Assembly (NCBI RefSeq): GCF_014646235.1
Contig: NZ_BMNB01000001.1
Coordinates: 248,001 to 312,000 of the forward strand
Source of the DNA: Micromonospora sonchi
GTDB taxonomy: Bacteria; Actinomycetota; Actinomycetes; Mycobacteriales; Micromonosporaceae
DNA: 64,000 bases
Reading direction: 5' to 3'
Every line of letters begins with the position of its first letter. Position 1 is the first letter of the stretch. Below the pieces are notes generated by a model, which was not told the origin of the DNA, did no database searches, and saw only the letters and a list, made by a program, of their open reading frames with translations. Positions 34,259 to 42,288 of this stretch are shown in pieces. Position numbers and translations under genes: made by a program.

Positions 34259-36497
34259 GGGCTGGTTTGAGCAGGGCACTAGCCTCTCTTTGGAGAAAGG
34301 TTTAAATCCAGGGGATAATCCAACCATCCCTATAGGCGTAGAGCCTCTTCAGGAATCGTTGAGTGGGGACCAGTCGGAGAGCGTTTCGGACGACCTATCC
34401 GACATTCTCAAGGGGTTAAATGTAGATCCGGCGACGTTCGCTAAGATTAATGAAGATTACCGGCAGCTATCCCTCCTTAACTCTGGAGTTATGGCGGGTG
34501 TATATTTTAATCTTCAGGTAATGGACGCCGCTCCGACCTATCGGATAGAGGAATCCCAGCTAGCACACTACGCTGCCACTTACGTACCCCATGCATCTTT
34601 CGACCAGTTTTGGCGCCTGCTATTGCCAGATGGCGGACTGTCATTAATCGCGGCTCCGCCGCACTGCGGCCGAAGCTCCTTGGCGTTTGCATTAATGGCG
34701 AGGCTTTGCTATTCCGGGGAGGTGGATGAGGCGCACCATCTAACTTTCGGCGGATCGGATACTCTGCCGAGTAGACGTATCCCTCGTGAGAGCCGACGAG
34801 TCTACTTGGTCGAGCTTCCACCGGATGAAAAGGCGGTCGACGGTGAGGTCGAATTCAAGATTCGGGAGGACTTCGCTGAACAACTGATCAGCCTGCGCGA
34901 TGTGCTTGTGCGTCACAGGAGTCGCCTGATCGTGATGACGAGGCCCGAACAATGGAACCGCATATCTCGTGGAATGCGGTGGGATTTTGCGCCGGAAATT
35001 GGGGAATCCCCAGATCTCATAGCGATTGCGCATGCTCACCTACGTGCAGCCGAGCCAGACTATCCGCACAGTAGTTGGCTCGATAGTTCACGGATAGCCA
35101 GGCTCTTCGAAAAGGCCCGTCCGATTGATTCTGTCGAAATTGCTGACCTGATTTTGGGCGAGCAGAGGAAGGTGGGCCCCGGCGGGCGAGAAGGACTGCC
35201 GTCCGAGGAAGGTGTAAATAACGTCGTCAAGGCGAGATCCAATTGGCGTGAAGAACTACGGGAATGGCATAGCAGAGACGGTAGAACGGCTATCCAGCGA
35301 AATTTCCTCCTTGCTGCGGCGATTCTACGAGATGCTCCAGTCGGGCACATTTACGCCAAGGCTGCAGATCTCTGCAGAAGTTTCTCCGACGCGGAGATGG
35401 AATTATCTGGTCAAACCGCACCTGGAGTGATCGAACTCCTGCATTCGGTTGAAGGCGAGTTGGATGAACTAGAGAGAGTCGAATTCCGGCGACCGCATTG
35501 GGAGGATGCCACCGTAGAATACTTCTGGGCCGATCGGCCACTGTCGCGCCAGATATTTATGAAGTGGCTTGCGGACAGCGCGCTCTCTTCTAAGCAAGGC
35601 GATCTCGTTAAGCTGAATCAAGACGATTCTCTTCAAGTTGGGCGAAGGGTCGTTGAGTTTGCCCTCAAGTTTGCGGTACGCCATGAGAGGCCACTGCCAT
35701 TAGCTGCTCTGGTCGACACGTGGCACGAGAACAGGGTGTTGTGGCGACTGCTAGTCGACTCGGTCGACGCTGCTGCAACCTCTGACGTCAACTCGCAATA
35801 TGTACGCCGGGTCTTGCTGGACTGGGCTAAAGCAGCCGAGGTTGCTAGAAAGCGACTAGTTGCTGCTGTTTGTGCTCGAAACTTCGGTGCTGTCCATACA
35901 GGTTTTGCCTTACGAAGGCTACGCCACATCGGCGACTCGTGCACGATTGAGATCCTTCCCGACCTTCAAAACGCAGTGCGTAGACTTTGGCTTGATGAGG
36001 CTGCCCGGGTCACTCTTCTGCAGTACCTCGGGGCTTGGTGTCGGAATGACTATGCCGCGGGCAGGGTTGTTTTTGAAACGCTTGCGGTCATAGGTGATTC
36101 GGAGACGAGATTGCCGCATGTTCTAGCAGTCTTTAGCAATGAATCCTTTCGTGGTGTCTCGATTGATGTCTTGGAAATCGCTTGGCGTCAAGTGCTCGAT
36201 TATAGTGATTTGATGCAGACGGATAGCCCGGCTCAAAAGTGCGTCAACGCGTGGATGTCGGCCGTCATTGAATCCGGTAGGGCGGACGCAGTTTTGTCCG
36301 TACTGGCGGCAGCGGTATCAGGGGCTACTGGAACCAAGGCGAGTGTTAGACGGGATGTCCTTCGTGGTTGCGTTCAGAAGTGGGTTGAGGGCGGAGTTAA
36401 CGATTTTGATAAGCGGCGGATGATTCAGCGAAATCTGAGCGAGCTGTTAGACGCCGATATTGCACGGTCAGCGCGCCGTATTGTGGCACAGGGGTGA
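34245..36497 (+). CDS. Island gene 2: STAND-like protein with degenerate P-loop
   Basis: A protein of about 750 residues. Near residue 136 GLSLIAAPPHCGRSSLAFAL resembles a Walker A loop, but Arg replaces the catalytic Lys (GRSS). RVYLVELPPDEK and RLIVMTRPEQW are plausible Walker B and sensor strands. The C-terminal 400 residues are alpha-helical with HEAT/TPR-like periodicity (FALRRLRHIGDSCTIEILPD). The order matches STAND/NLR-type ATPases, but nucleotide use is doubtful. GTG 34245 lies inside gene 1; TTG 34239 is an alternative. Two hand-counted 60-base lines gave 47% and 52% GC against 65% in the helicase. Confidence 0.7.
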   Translation: MALDKGWFEQGTSLSLEKGLNPGDNPTIPIGVEPLQESLSGDQSESVSDDLSDILKGLNVDPATFAKINEDYRQLSLLNSGVMAGVYFNLQVMDAAPTYRIEESQLAHYAATYVPHASFDQFWRLLLPDGGLSLIAAPPHCGRSSLAFALMARLCYSGEVDEAHHLTFGGSDTLPSRRIPRESRRVYLVELPPDEKAVDGEVEFKIREDFAEQLISLRDVLVRHRSRLIVMTRPEQWNRISRGMRWDFAPEIGESPDLIAIAHAHLRAAEPDYPHSSWLDSSRIARLFEKARPIDSVEIADLILGEQRKVGPGGREGLPSEEGVNNVVKARSNWREELREWHSRDGRTAIQRNFLLAAAILRDAPVGHIYAKAADLCRSFSDAEMELSGQTAPGVIELLHSVEGELDELERVEFRRPHWEDATVEYFWADRPLSRQIFMKWLADSALSSKQGDLVKLNQDDSLQVGRRVVEFALKFAVRHERPLPLAALVDTWHENRVLWRLLVDSVDAAATSDVNSQYVRRVLLDWAKAAEVARKRLVAAVCARNFGAVHTGFALRRLRHIGDSCTIEILPDLQNAVRRLWLDEAARVTLLQYLGAWCRNDYAAGRVVFETLAVIGDSETRLPHVLAVFSNESFRGVSIDVLEIAWRQVLDYSDLMQTDSPAQKCVNAWMSAVIESGRADAVLSVLAAAVSGATGTKASVRRDVLRGCVQKWVEGGVNDFDKRRMIQRNLSELLDADIARSARRIVAQG

Positions 36498-36503
36498 ATG
36501 TAG

Positions 36504-37250
36504 GTGCGGTTTTGGCCTAGGGCAGGCGGCCGTTGGAGTCGAGTGGTACTCGACGTGCCCAGTCGGACCTCCGAGCTTCGGTTCGTATGTGAACTTAATA
36601 TTGAATGGCTTGTGAGGAAGAGGTGGGTTGATCGAGAGGCGCTGATAGTTCAAGGGCTGCGCGGTATTGTCGAACGAGTTTTATCTCAGAAGGAGGTGAT
36701 GGAATGGCGAACAGCTGAACAAGAGCTGAATGGCGAGCTGCTGGGTCACCTTCCTTGCAAGATTGGCAAGCTAAAGGTTCTTCGAGCCTCTGCCACGGTA
36801 GAGCCTGATCCTGCATCTTGGGAAGCCGGGATGCAGCTTGAGAGCGCCCGTAGACAGCAGCTTTTCGAGAGCGCCGTGCGCCGGCAGGCAAAGGCGCGAG
36901 TTGACTTCTTGAGGCGCGAAGTATTGTCAGACCCTGTTGCTGCCCAGCTATATCTCGTTTCAATGAAGGAGTCAGATCTTGGCCGGGGTCTAGACAAAGA
37001 CACGATAAAAAAGCTTATCGAGGATGCGGCCTGGTGGACGCCGCAGAATAGGTGGCTGCTGATTGCGCGAATAGTTTACGACTATCTTTCGGGGCTATCG
37101 GATGGGCGTGCGAGGGATTTGCTTCGGGCTTTCATTGTGGCGGCGGAGGCGATCGGTGACCAAGAATTCGCTGACCGGTTGCGCTCCGAGGCCGATGAAG
37201 ACGCCCGAGAGAGCGATCGGGAGGGGGATCGAATGCATCTACAGATTTAG
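36504..37250 (+). CDS. Island gene 3: SPFH/band-7-like protein
   Basis: A 248-residue protein starting at GTG 36504, six bases after gene 2, with AGGGG upstream. Residues about 15-150 have the strand-helix order of SPFH/flotillin domains: ELRFVCELNIEWLV, a helix EALIVQGLRGIVERVLSQKE, EWRTAEQELNGELLGHLPCK, then IGKLKVLRASATVEPDPASW and a long helix rich in Glu, Arg and Gln. SPFH proteins form membrane-associated oligomers and occur in some NTPase-based conflict systems. No transmembrane segment is present. Similarity is judged by eye and could be wrong. Confidence 0.6.
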   Translation: MRFWPRAGGRWSRVVLDVPSRTSELRFVCELNIEWLVRKRWVDREALIVQGLRGIVERVLSQKEVMEWRTAEQELNGELLGHLPCKIGKLKVLRASATVEPDPASWEAGMQLESARRQQLFESAVRRQAKARVDFLRREVLSDPVAAQLYLVSMKESDLGRGLDKDTIKKLIEDAAWWTPQNRWLLIARIVYDYLSGLSDGRARDLLRAFIVAAEAIGDQEFADRLRSEADEDARESDREGDRMHLQI

Positions 37251-37680
37251 CAAGGCTGCGGTAGCGTGTGGGGCGCAGACGAGTGCCGCAATGAGTCTGA
37301 TTTTTGGGACGATGAGGGTCCTGCCAGTCCATCCCTCACGATTCTATAGCTGATGACTGGGTGCCATTCTAAGGCTAACAAAGGGTGCACATTGGGGTGC
37401 TTTGCCACAGTTTGCTGATCCAGCCCGATGATCGAGTTCCGCTGTGGACCTGAGCTTGCCGGAGCGGTGCGGCGGCGGGCGATCATCTTCAACTCGCGGG
37501 CCTCGTGGAGCAGCGGTCAGCACGGATCGCCATCTGACGAGCTTCGCCGGCCCGGGGGACCAAGGTCCCGGAGTCCGGTGACTTGGTCCCTGCCGGTTGT
37601 GATCCGGGCGGGAGCAGGCTGGAGATAACCGGTTCGACCTCCGTGAGCCGTACCGCTGGTGCCGTCGTCAGGAGGGCACG
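37251..37680. other. Right boundary of the AT-rich island; intergenic
   Basis: About 430 bases. The AT-rich sequence gives way to GC-rich sequence near 37440. No gene is supported. It holds two DevR/DosR-like boxes (37556-37590) near its right end. Confidence 0.45.
37556..37590. promoter_or_regulatory. Two DevR/DosR-like boxes
   Basis: GGGACCAAGGTCCC (37556-37569) is a 6-bp-arm palindrome. GGTGACTTGGTCCC (37577-37590) read on the minus strand is GGGACCAAGTCACC, a second copy with one good half-site. Centres are 21 bases apart, two helical turns, as in DosR-regulated promoters. They lie 90 bases before the membrane-protein gene at 37681. Confidence 0.6.
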
Positions 37681-38595
37681 ATGACCGCGCAGCTCGCCGC
37701 CCGCGCACCGCAGCGACCGCCGCTCCACTGGCAGTCGCGTCTGCTCGCCTGGGCCCTGGCCGCCGCGGCGGGTGTGATCGCAGCAGCGGCGCTGGTCGGC
37801 CCGCTGGGGCTGGGCTTGATGCGGTACCGCACCTCGGACACCACTCTCAACCAGTTGTTGGGCAGCGACGCGGCGGCGCTCTTCGTCGTCGCCCCGCTGG
37901 CGATCGTGGCGGCGCTGCTCGCCGTCCGCCGGCATCCGGTGGCGCCACTGCTGGCCACCGGCATCGGTGGGTACGCCGTCTACACGTACGCCCAGGTCAT
38001 CATCGGTCAGGAGTATCTGCGCCTGCCCGGAAACGTCGAGCGCTTCTTCCCGCTGCTGCTCACCGTCTTCCTGCTCGCCGAGGCGTTGCTGGTCCTCGGC
38101 TGGCGGGCGACGCCTGCCCAGCTGCCGCCACCGTCACCGCGGCTGGCCCGTACGGCGGGCGTGACGCTGTTGGTGTTGGCGGCCTTCCTGGTGTTCGGCC
38201 AGCACCTGCGTCCGATGCTGATCGCCTGGCAGGACCCGTCCCGGCTGACCGAGTACGCCTCCAGCCCCACGCCGTTCTGGATGGTCAAGCTGATGGACCT
38301 CGGCATCATCGTCCCGGCCGCTGTCGCCACCGGCATCGGCGTGCTGCGACACGCCCCCTGGGCGCGTCGAATGATATACACGCTGCTCACCGGCTACAGC
38401 TGCCTCGCTGTCTCGGTCGCGGCGATGGCGGTGGTGATGATCGCCAACGGTGACCCGGACGCGTCCCCGGCGCTGGCGGTGGGGGTTGGGCTCTTCGCCC
38501 TGGTCTTCGTCACGCTGATCGCAGCGCTGTACCGCCCCCTGCTCCGGCGGGGAGCGAACGACTACGACGGGCCGTACATAGCCGCCGAGGAGTAA
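37681..38595 (+). CDS. Polytopic membrane protein, possibly DevR-regulated
   Basis: A 304-residue protein with about eight transmembrane helices, for example LLAWALAAAAGVIAAAALVG, ALFVVAPLAIVAALLAV and TAGVTLLVLAAFLVFGQHL. Conserved-looking charged residues lie in loops (GQEYLRLPGNVERFF). The function is unknown. AGGAGGG lies 5 bases before the ATG. The two DevR-like boxes upstream suggest induction under hypoxia or respiratory stress, which is inference. The GIY-YIG gene starts 10 bases after its stop. Confidence 0.8.
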   Translation: MTAQLAARAPQRPPLHWQSRLLAWALAAAAGVIAAAALVGPLGLGLMRYRTSDTTLNQLLGSDAAALFVVAPLAIVAALLAVRRHPVAPLLATGIGGYAVYTYAQVIIGQEYLRLPGNVERFFPLLLTVFLLAEALLVLGWRATPAQLPPPSPRLARTAGVTLLVLAAFLVFGQHLRPMLIAWQDPSRLTEYASSPTPFWMVKLMDLGIIVPAAVATGIGVLRHAPWARRMIYTLLTGYSCLAVSVAAMAVVMIANGDPDASPALAVGVGLFALVFVTLIAALYRPLLRRGANDYDGPYIAAEE

Positions 38596-38605
38596 CCTCC
38601 GGCGC

Positions 38606-38992
38606 ATGCCTGACTCCATGGTCGACAGTCTGCTGGCCGACTTCACCGCACCACGGCCGTACACCAAGGAGGTCGTCGCCGACGCTTCTCCCGCGCCCGG
38701 TGTGCACGTGGTGCTCGATGGCGGCACCGTCCTCTACGTCGGTCGGACGGGAAACCTGCGCAGACGACTCCGGCAGCACCTCACCGGCAACCGCGAGTCG
38801 TCGGTGCTGCACCTCCAGGTCGGCGAGTTGCTCGATCGGCAGGGGCTGGCGGCCACGGCGGAGGACATCGCCGGCTGGCTGGGCCGCCGCGAGGTCCGCT
38901 GGCTGGAAACCGACAACCCGGAGAGTACGAAGGACACCCTGGTCCTGGCCCTCAAGCCCCGCTTCAACCGGCAGGTGCCGAAACCCCGGTGA
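38606..38992 (+). CDS. GIY-YIG-family nuclease-like protein
   Basis: A 128-residue protein with a GIY-YIG module: PGVHVVLDGGTVLYVGRTGN (residues 31-50; GVH takes the place of GIY and YVG of YIG), followed by LRRRLRQHL with the conserved Arg and a Glu near WLETDNPE. Small stand-alone GIY-YIG proteins act in DNA repair, restriction or unknown roles. It directly follows the membrane-protein gene and may be co-transcribed. Confidence 0.82.
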   Translation: MPDSMVDSLLADFTAPRPYTKEVVADASPAPGVHVVLDGGTVLYVGRTGNLRRRLRQHLTGNRESSVLHLQVGELLDRQGLAATAEDIAGWLGRREVRWLETDNPESTKDTLVLALKPRFNRQVPKPR

Positions 38993-39059
38993 TGGGCGAA
39001 ATCAGCCTCCGTAGAGCCGCTGCTCAACCAGTCGTGGACCATCGCGGGACTGCGCTAGC

Positions 39060-39758
39060 TCATCGTGTACCTACCGCCCTATCCATGGCATCAAAAATGG
39101 TCTTGGGCGAGTCGTCGGCCAGGATCTCTTCAAGGAGCGGGAATCCCTCCATGGACACTGCACGGCCCAGAAGTTCGAGCATCCTTCCCTTCAGTGCGAT
39201 CAGGCCTGCACCGAAGCGGGCGCACTCCTCGAGCCCTGCTGGCACCAGCGTTGCCCGGCCGACCCGCGAGCGTTCCTTCGAGGGAGCGAAGAAGACGACG
39301 CGTTGACCCGGTCCGACGTCGAGTGGCGGGGCGAGCGCATCGAGGTATGCGCTGCCCAGGAGGACGAACACCAAGTCGTGTCCGTGCGCAAACCGTCGCG
39401 CAGCGTCCGGTACACCGAGTTGCTCCGCCCACGACCGAGCCTTCGGGCGTCCCATTGAATTGAAAGTAACGTCGTAGGGGGCGATCGGCCGATCCTCCCG
39501 GATCAAGCCGTAACCTGCGGAGAGGATCGACACCTGAACCCCGTCATCGCCCAAGACCTTTCGCAAGCGTCGGACGCCCGCCATGGCTCGCACGTGCTGT
39601 TGCCCGGTGTACATCTCGCCGGCTGGTCGCAGGTACTGGGCCAGTTCCACCTCGCGGCGGGCAACCCGAGCAGGGTCGTTGAAGTCGTCGAATTTCAACG
39701 CGACAGAGGATGAAGTGGCCTTGTCGCCGGTGCAGCTCGTGATGACGAGGATCTTCAC
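39060..39758 (-). CDS. YaaA/DUF6884-like protein
   Basis: A 232-residue protein. It begins MKILVITSCTGDKA with a Cys in the first loop. It has AGEMYTGQQHVRAMAGVRRL, then VSILSAGYGLIREDRPIAPYDVTF, matching the YaaA/DUF6884 pattern (SCGxKK, YxGxxH-like, hSAxYGhh and PYDxTh). YaaA-fold proteins bind DNA or lower peroxide-induced damage, and related domains occur in 7-deazaguanine DNA modification clusters. The GTG at 39758 overlaps the stop of the HhH gene (GTGA), so the pair works together. The exact activity is unknown. Confidence 0.7.
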   Translation of the reverse strand: MKILVITSCTGDKATSSSVALKFDDFNDPARVARREVELAQYLRPAGEMYTGQQHVRAMAGVRRLRKVLGDDGVQVSILSAGYGLIREDRPIAPYDVTFNSMGRPKARSWAEQLGVPDAARRFAHGHDLVFVLLGSAYLDALAPPLDVGPGQRVVFFAPSKERSRVGRATLVPAGLEECARFGAGLIALKGRMLELLGRAVSMEGFPLLEEILADDSPKTIFDAMDRAVGTR

Positions 39759-40489
39759 ACTCCGGCCTCCGGATTACACGCTGGAGATAACTCAGCAACG
39801 CCCGGTTGAGCAGGAGTCCGCAGACGTTGTTGGTAGCGCCAGACCGCGTGGTCCAGGGCGTGCACCCGCCAACCCCTTCTATGCGCAGCTTCCGTGAGCA
39901 GACGGGCGGCGTGGGCGTTGGACACCCGAGGCTCGCCCAACGCTGCCGCTACGAATCGGCAGATCATGCGGTCTGGCTTGACCTCGTCAACGCCGGCAAG
40001 CAGGAGCAAGTATCGCCAACCTATGTCGCTCGACCGCTGGCCGGGCGTCTCACGCCAAACGCGGCGGATTTGAACGTCTGACTCATCTACGGCACCAAGC
40101 AGGTCCTGGACGGTGTTGATGCCGAGGCCCTGGAAACCGAAAGCAGCCGTGTAGGTTGCAACAGCCTTGAGCGGCGCACCACGATGAGCAGAGGTCCTGT
40201 GCTGGGTGCCGATCTTGGAGGCGAACCCGTCCGGGCCTCCCAGCTCGTCGTATACCTGCAGCAGGTTGGTCAGGCCGTCGCGGTCGGCGTCCCCTTGCTG
40301 CTCGGCTCGATACGTCCGGTATCGGGCCAGAACCGGAAGAACGGTTCCGGAGTACTGGACTCCCAGCGACCAGATGGAGTCGATGAGGCAAAGAGCCAGA
40401 CTATTGGGATACCCACCAGGCGTCTTCCAATCAGCAGGATCATCGAGGACGCTGTCGCAGTAGGCAAGTAGCCGGTCGACGTCATCCAC
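39755..40489 (-). CDS. Helix-hairpin-helix (HhH-GPD-like) protein
   Basis: A 244-residue protein. The centre has GLGINTVQDLLGAVDESDVQ, then ETPGQRSSDIGWRYLLLLAG and VKPDRMICRFVAAAL. This is the order of an HhH-GPD glycosylase-like fold, where a PG-x-G hairpin and a KPD-x-x-I/V motif recur. A catalytic Lys/Asp pair typical of active glycosylases is not clearly identifiable. GTG 40489 was chosen because AGGAGGGG lies 6-7 bases upstream. It is coupled to the YaaA-like gene. Confidence 0.62.
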   Translation of the reverse strand: MDDVDRLLAYCDSVLDDPADWKTPGGYPNSLALCLIDSIWSLGVQYSGTVLPVLARYRTYRAEQQGDADRDGLTNLLQVYDELGGPDGFASKIGTQHRTSAHRGAPLKAVATYTAAFGFQGLGINTVQDLLGAVDESDVQIRRVWRETPGQRSSDIGWRYLLLLAGVDEVKPDRMICRFVAAALGEPRVSNAHAARLLTEAAHRRGWRVHALDHAVWRYQQRLRTPAQPGVAELSPACNPEAGV

Positions 40490-40619
40490 GTCGCACCCCT
40501 CCTGGTCCTCGCTCCGATGATGCCGGCGTCTCAGTATCCAACATGGATCGGCGAGCTGAGATCTTTGCGGTTGGGCGGTAGCTTCCCACCGACGGTATCG
40601 ATGTGCTGAGGAGGAAAAC

Positions 40620-41213
40620 ATGGGGAAGCTCCGGCCGCCGCTGAGCGATGAAACAGCCATGCGCGCCGACGCAAGCAAGCAGGAGCGGTTCGATCGGCTG
40701 CTACAGAGCCCGTACTTCGATGCCGTGGTTGCGGCGAACAGGGCCTACCTCGATGTTGCCATCCCCGATGCGGCCAGGACTGAACGAGAGCACTGGGCCC
40801 TCTCCTGCCTGCCTGGCACGACTCCCGGCAGGTTGTCCGCAATCAGTGCCAAGACGATGGAGACGTTCGTCCTGCATGAAAACCCGGATGACGACGCCCA
40901 CGGGCCCGCGTCGGCGTTCGTGATCGTCCGAAGGTCGGTGCTAGGACAGCACTGGTCGACAGCTGAGGCCTTGGACGAAGCCTTCCCTGGCCTCGACCTC
41001 GAGGAATCGGACTACCGAGACGCCACCCCTGATCAGGTCAGAATCTGGGGATGGCACGACGAGATGATCCGGGCGTTTGAGGACGACCGCTTCGCCGCTG
41101 CTGTCCGTGATCTCGTGGATCCGCTCCTGGACAGCAAAACCATGCATTGGCGGGGCCACAACTACCAGCTTGCTGATCACGTTCTCGATCGGGCGCCCCT
41201 TGTAAGCCAGTGA
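40620..41213 (+). CDS. Hypothetical protein, unknown function
   Basis: A 197-residue soluble, acidic protein with a very strong ribosome-binding site (GAGGAGGAAAAC before the ATG). It has no signal peptide and no transmembrane segment. It contains WALSCLPGTTPGRLSAISAK and VIVRRSVLGQHWSTAEALDE but no motif that I can assign. It is divergent from the HhH/YaaA pair, 130 bases away. Confidence 0.65.
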   Translation: MGKLRPPLSDETAMRADASKQERFDRLLQSPYFDAVVAANRAYLDVAIPDAARTEREHWALSCLPGTTPGRLSAISAKTMETFVLHENPDDDAHGPASAFVIVRRSVLGQHWSTAEALDEAFPGLDLEESDYRDATPDQVRIWGWHDEMIRAFEDDRFAAAVRDLVDPLLDSKTMHWRGHNYQLADHVLDRAPLVSQ

Positions 41214-41243
41214 ACGGGGTGGGCCGTGACTGTGCCCCACCTC

Positions 41244-41738
41244 TTACCCCCGGATGCGCAGCCGGTCGGTGACGACTCGCCAGTCGAGCACTGCGGGCAG
41301 CGGTGTCACGGCCACGTTGGCGTCTTGGAGCAGCCGCAGGTGGGGGCCGTAGCTCGGATGAGCGGCCAGCTGACCTTTGACGTTGGGGAAGGCGTGCACC
41401 GGGATCCCTGCGCTGAGCGCCTCGTTGAGGATGCCCAGCGCGAGAGTGTCGTTGATGCCCTGCGCCCACTTGTTGATGACGTTGAAAGTCGCCGGCAACA
41501 CGGCGACGGCGGTGGCGGGAGGATACGGCTCAGGCTCGCCGGGTTTGCGCCATTCGACTCGCACGGGGTAGCCGGTCTGCCGCGCGAGGGCCTGCCGGTC
41601 GACCCAGGTGGCGGCGGTCGGTGTGGCGGTGAGGCAGACCGTCCAACCGTCGTCGTGCAACAGCTTGATCAGCTCCCCGATCCGCAGCACCGGTGGAGCG
41701 GCGCAGACGACCAGAGCGAGCACTCGTCGTTCGGTCAT
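41244..41738 (-). CDS. Flavoprotein-fold (HFCD family) protein
   Basis: A 164-residue Rossmann-like protein of the homo-oligomeric flavin-containing Cys decarboxylase family. It begins RRVLALVVCAAPPVLRIGEL and has the segment PATFNVINKWAQGINDTLAL, matching the PATxNTxxKxAxGIxD motif that contacts FMN and substrate. Its role here is unknown. It is the last gene of an operon with GNAT and XRE-TPR genes, starting 7 bases after the GNAT stop. Confidence 0.85.
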   Translation of the reverse strand: MTERRVLALVVCAAPPVLRIGELIKLLHDDGWTVCLTATPTAATWVDRQALARQTGYPVRVEWRKPGEPEPYPPATAVAVLPATFNVINKWAQGINDTLALGILNEALSAGIPVHAFPNVKGQLAAHPSYGPHLRLLQDANVAVTPLPAVLDWRVVTDRLRIRG

Positions 41739-41745
41739 GACAGCA

Positions 41746-42288
41746 TCAGGCTGGATGCCGGCTGCCCTCACGGACCAGCACGTCGAAAACCGGCGCGTTC
41801 TCCCAGGCGGGTTGGAGTTCGCCGACCTTGTGCCAGTTCCAGGAGCGATATGCCGCTTGGGCTGGGGCGTTGTCGGGACGGGCCAGAAGAGTCATCCGTG
41901 GCTCTGGCCGGCTGTCGATCAGCTCGTCGTGCAGCGCCCGCGCGATTCCCTGGCGCTGCCACGCGGGACGTACAAGCAGCTCGCAGAGGGCGAAGGTGGG
42001 ATCATCCGTGAAAGCATCAGGAACCCCACCCCGGATTCCTTCCCACCAGCGAGTTTTCTGCTGCAACGGAAACCCGTAGATATAGCCGACGAGGTGCCCG
42101 TCGATCTGGGCTGTGATCAACGTCCAGCCGGGAGCCTTCATGTGCCCAGCGAGTTGCCGGCGATAGCGATCTTCGTTGTAGAACGCTCCGTCTCCGGCGT
42201 GGGCGTCAAGGTAGACCTCAACCAGCTCGTCGGTCAGAGCGGCGGCCATGCCCGCGTCGAAGTGGCTGAGGTCCACGTCCGCTTTCAT
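41746..42288 (-). CDS. GNAT-family N-acetyltransferase
   Basis: A 180-residue acetyltransferase. The acetyl-CoA-binding motif A is visible as CELLVRPAWQRQGIARALHDEL (near residue 110-130), followed by APAQAAYRSWNWHKVG. The substrate is unknown. It begins within the end of the XRE-TPR gene (4-base overlap) and precedes the flavoprotein, so the three form one transcription unit. Confidence 0.88.
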   Translation of the reverse strand: MKADVDLSHFDAGMAAALTDELVEVYLDAHAGDGAFYNEDRYRRQLAGHMKAPGWTLITAQIDGHLVGYIYGFPLQQKTRWWEGIRGGVPDAFTDDPTFALCELLVRPAWQRQGIARALHDELIDSRPEPRMTLLARPDNAPAQAAYRSWNWHKVGELQPAWENAPVFDVLVREGSRHPA

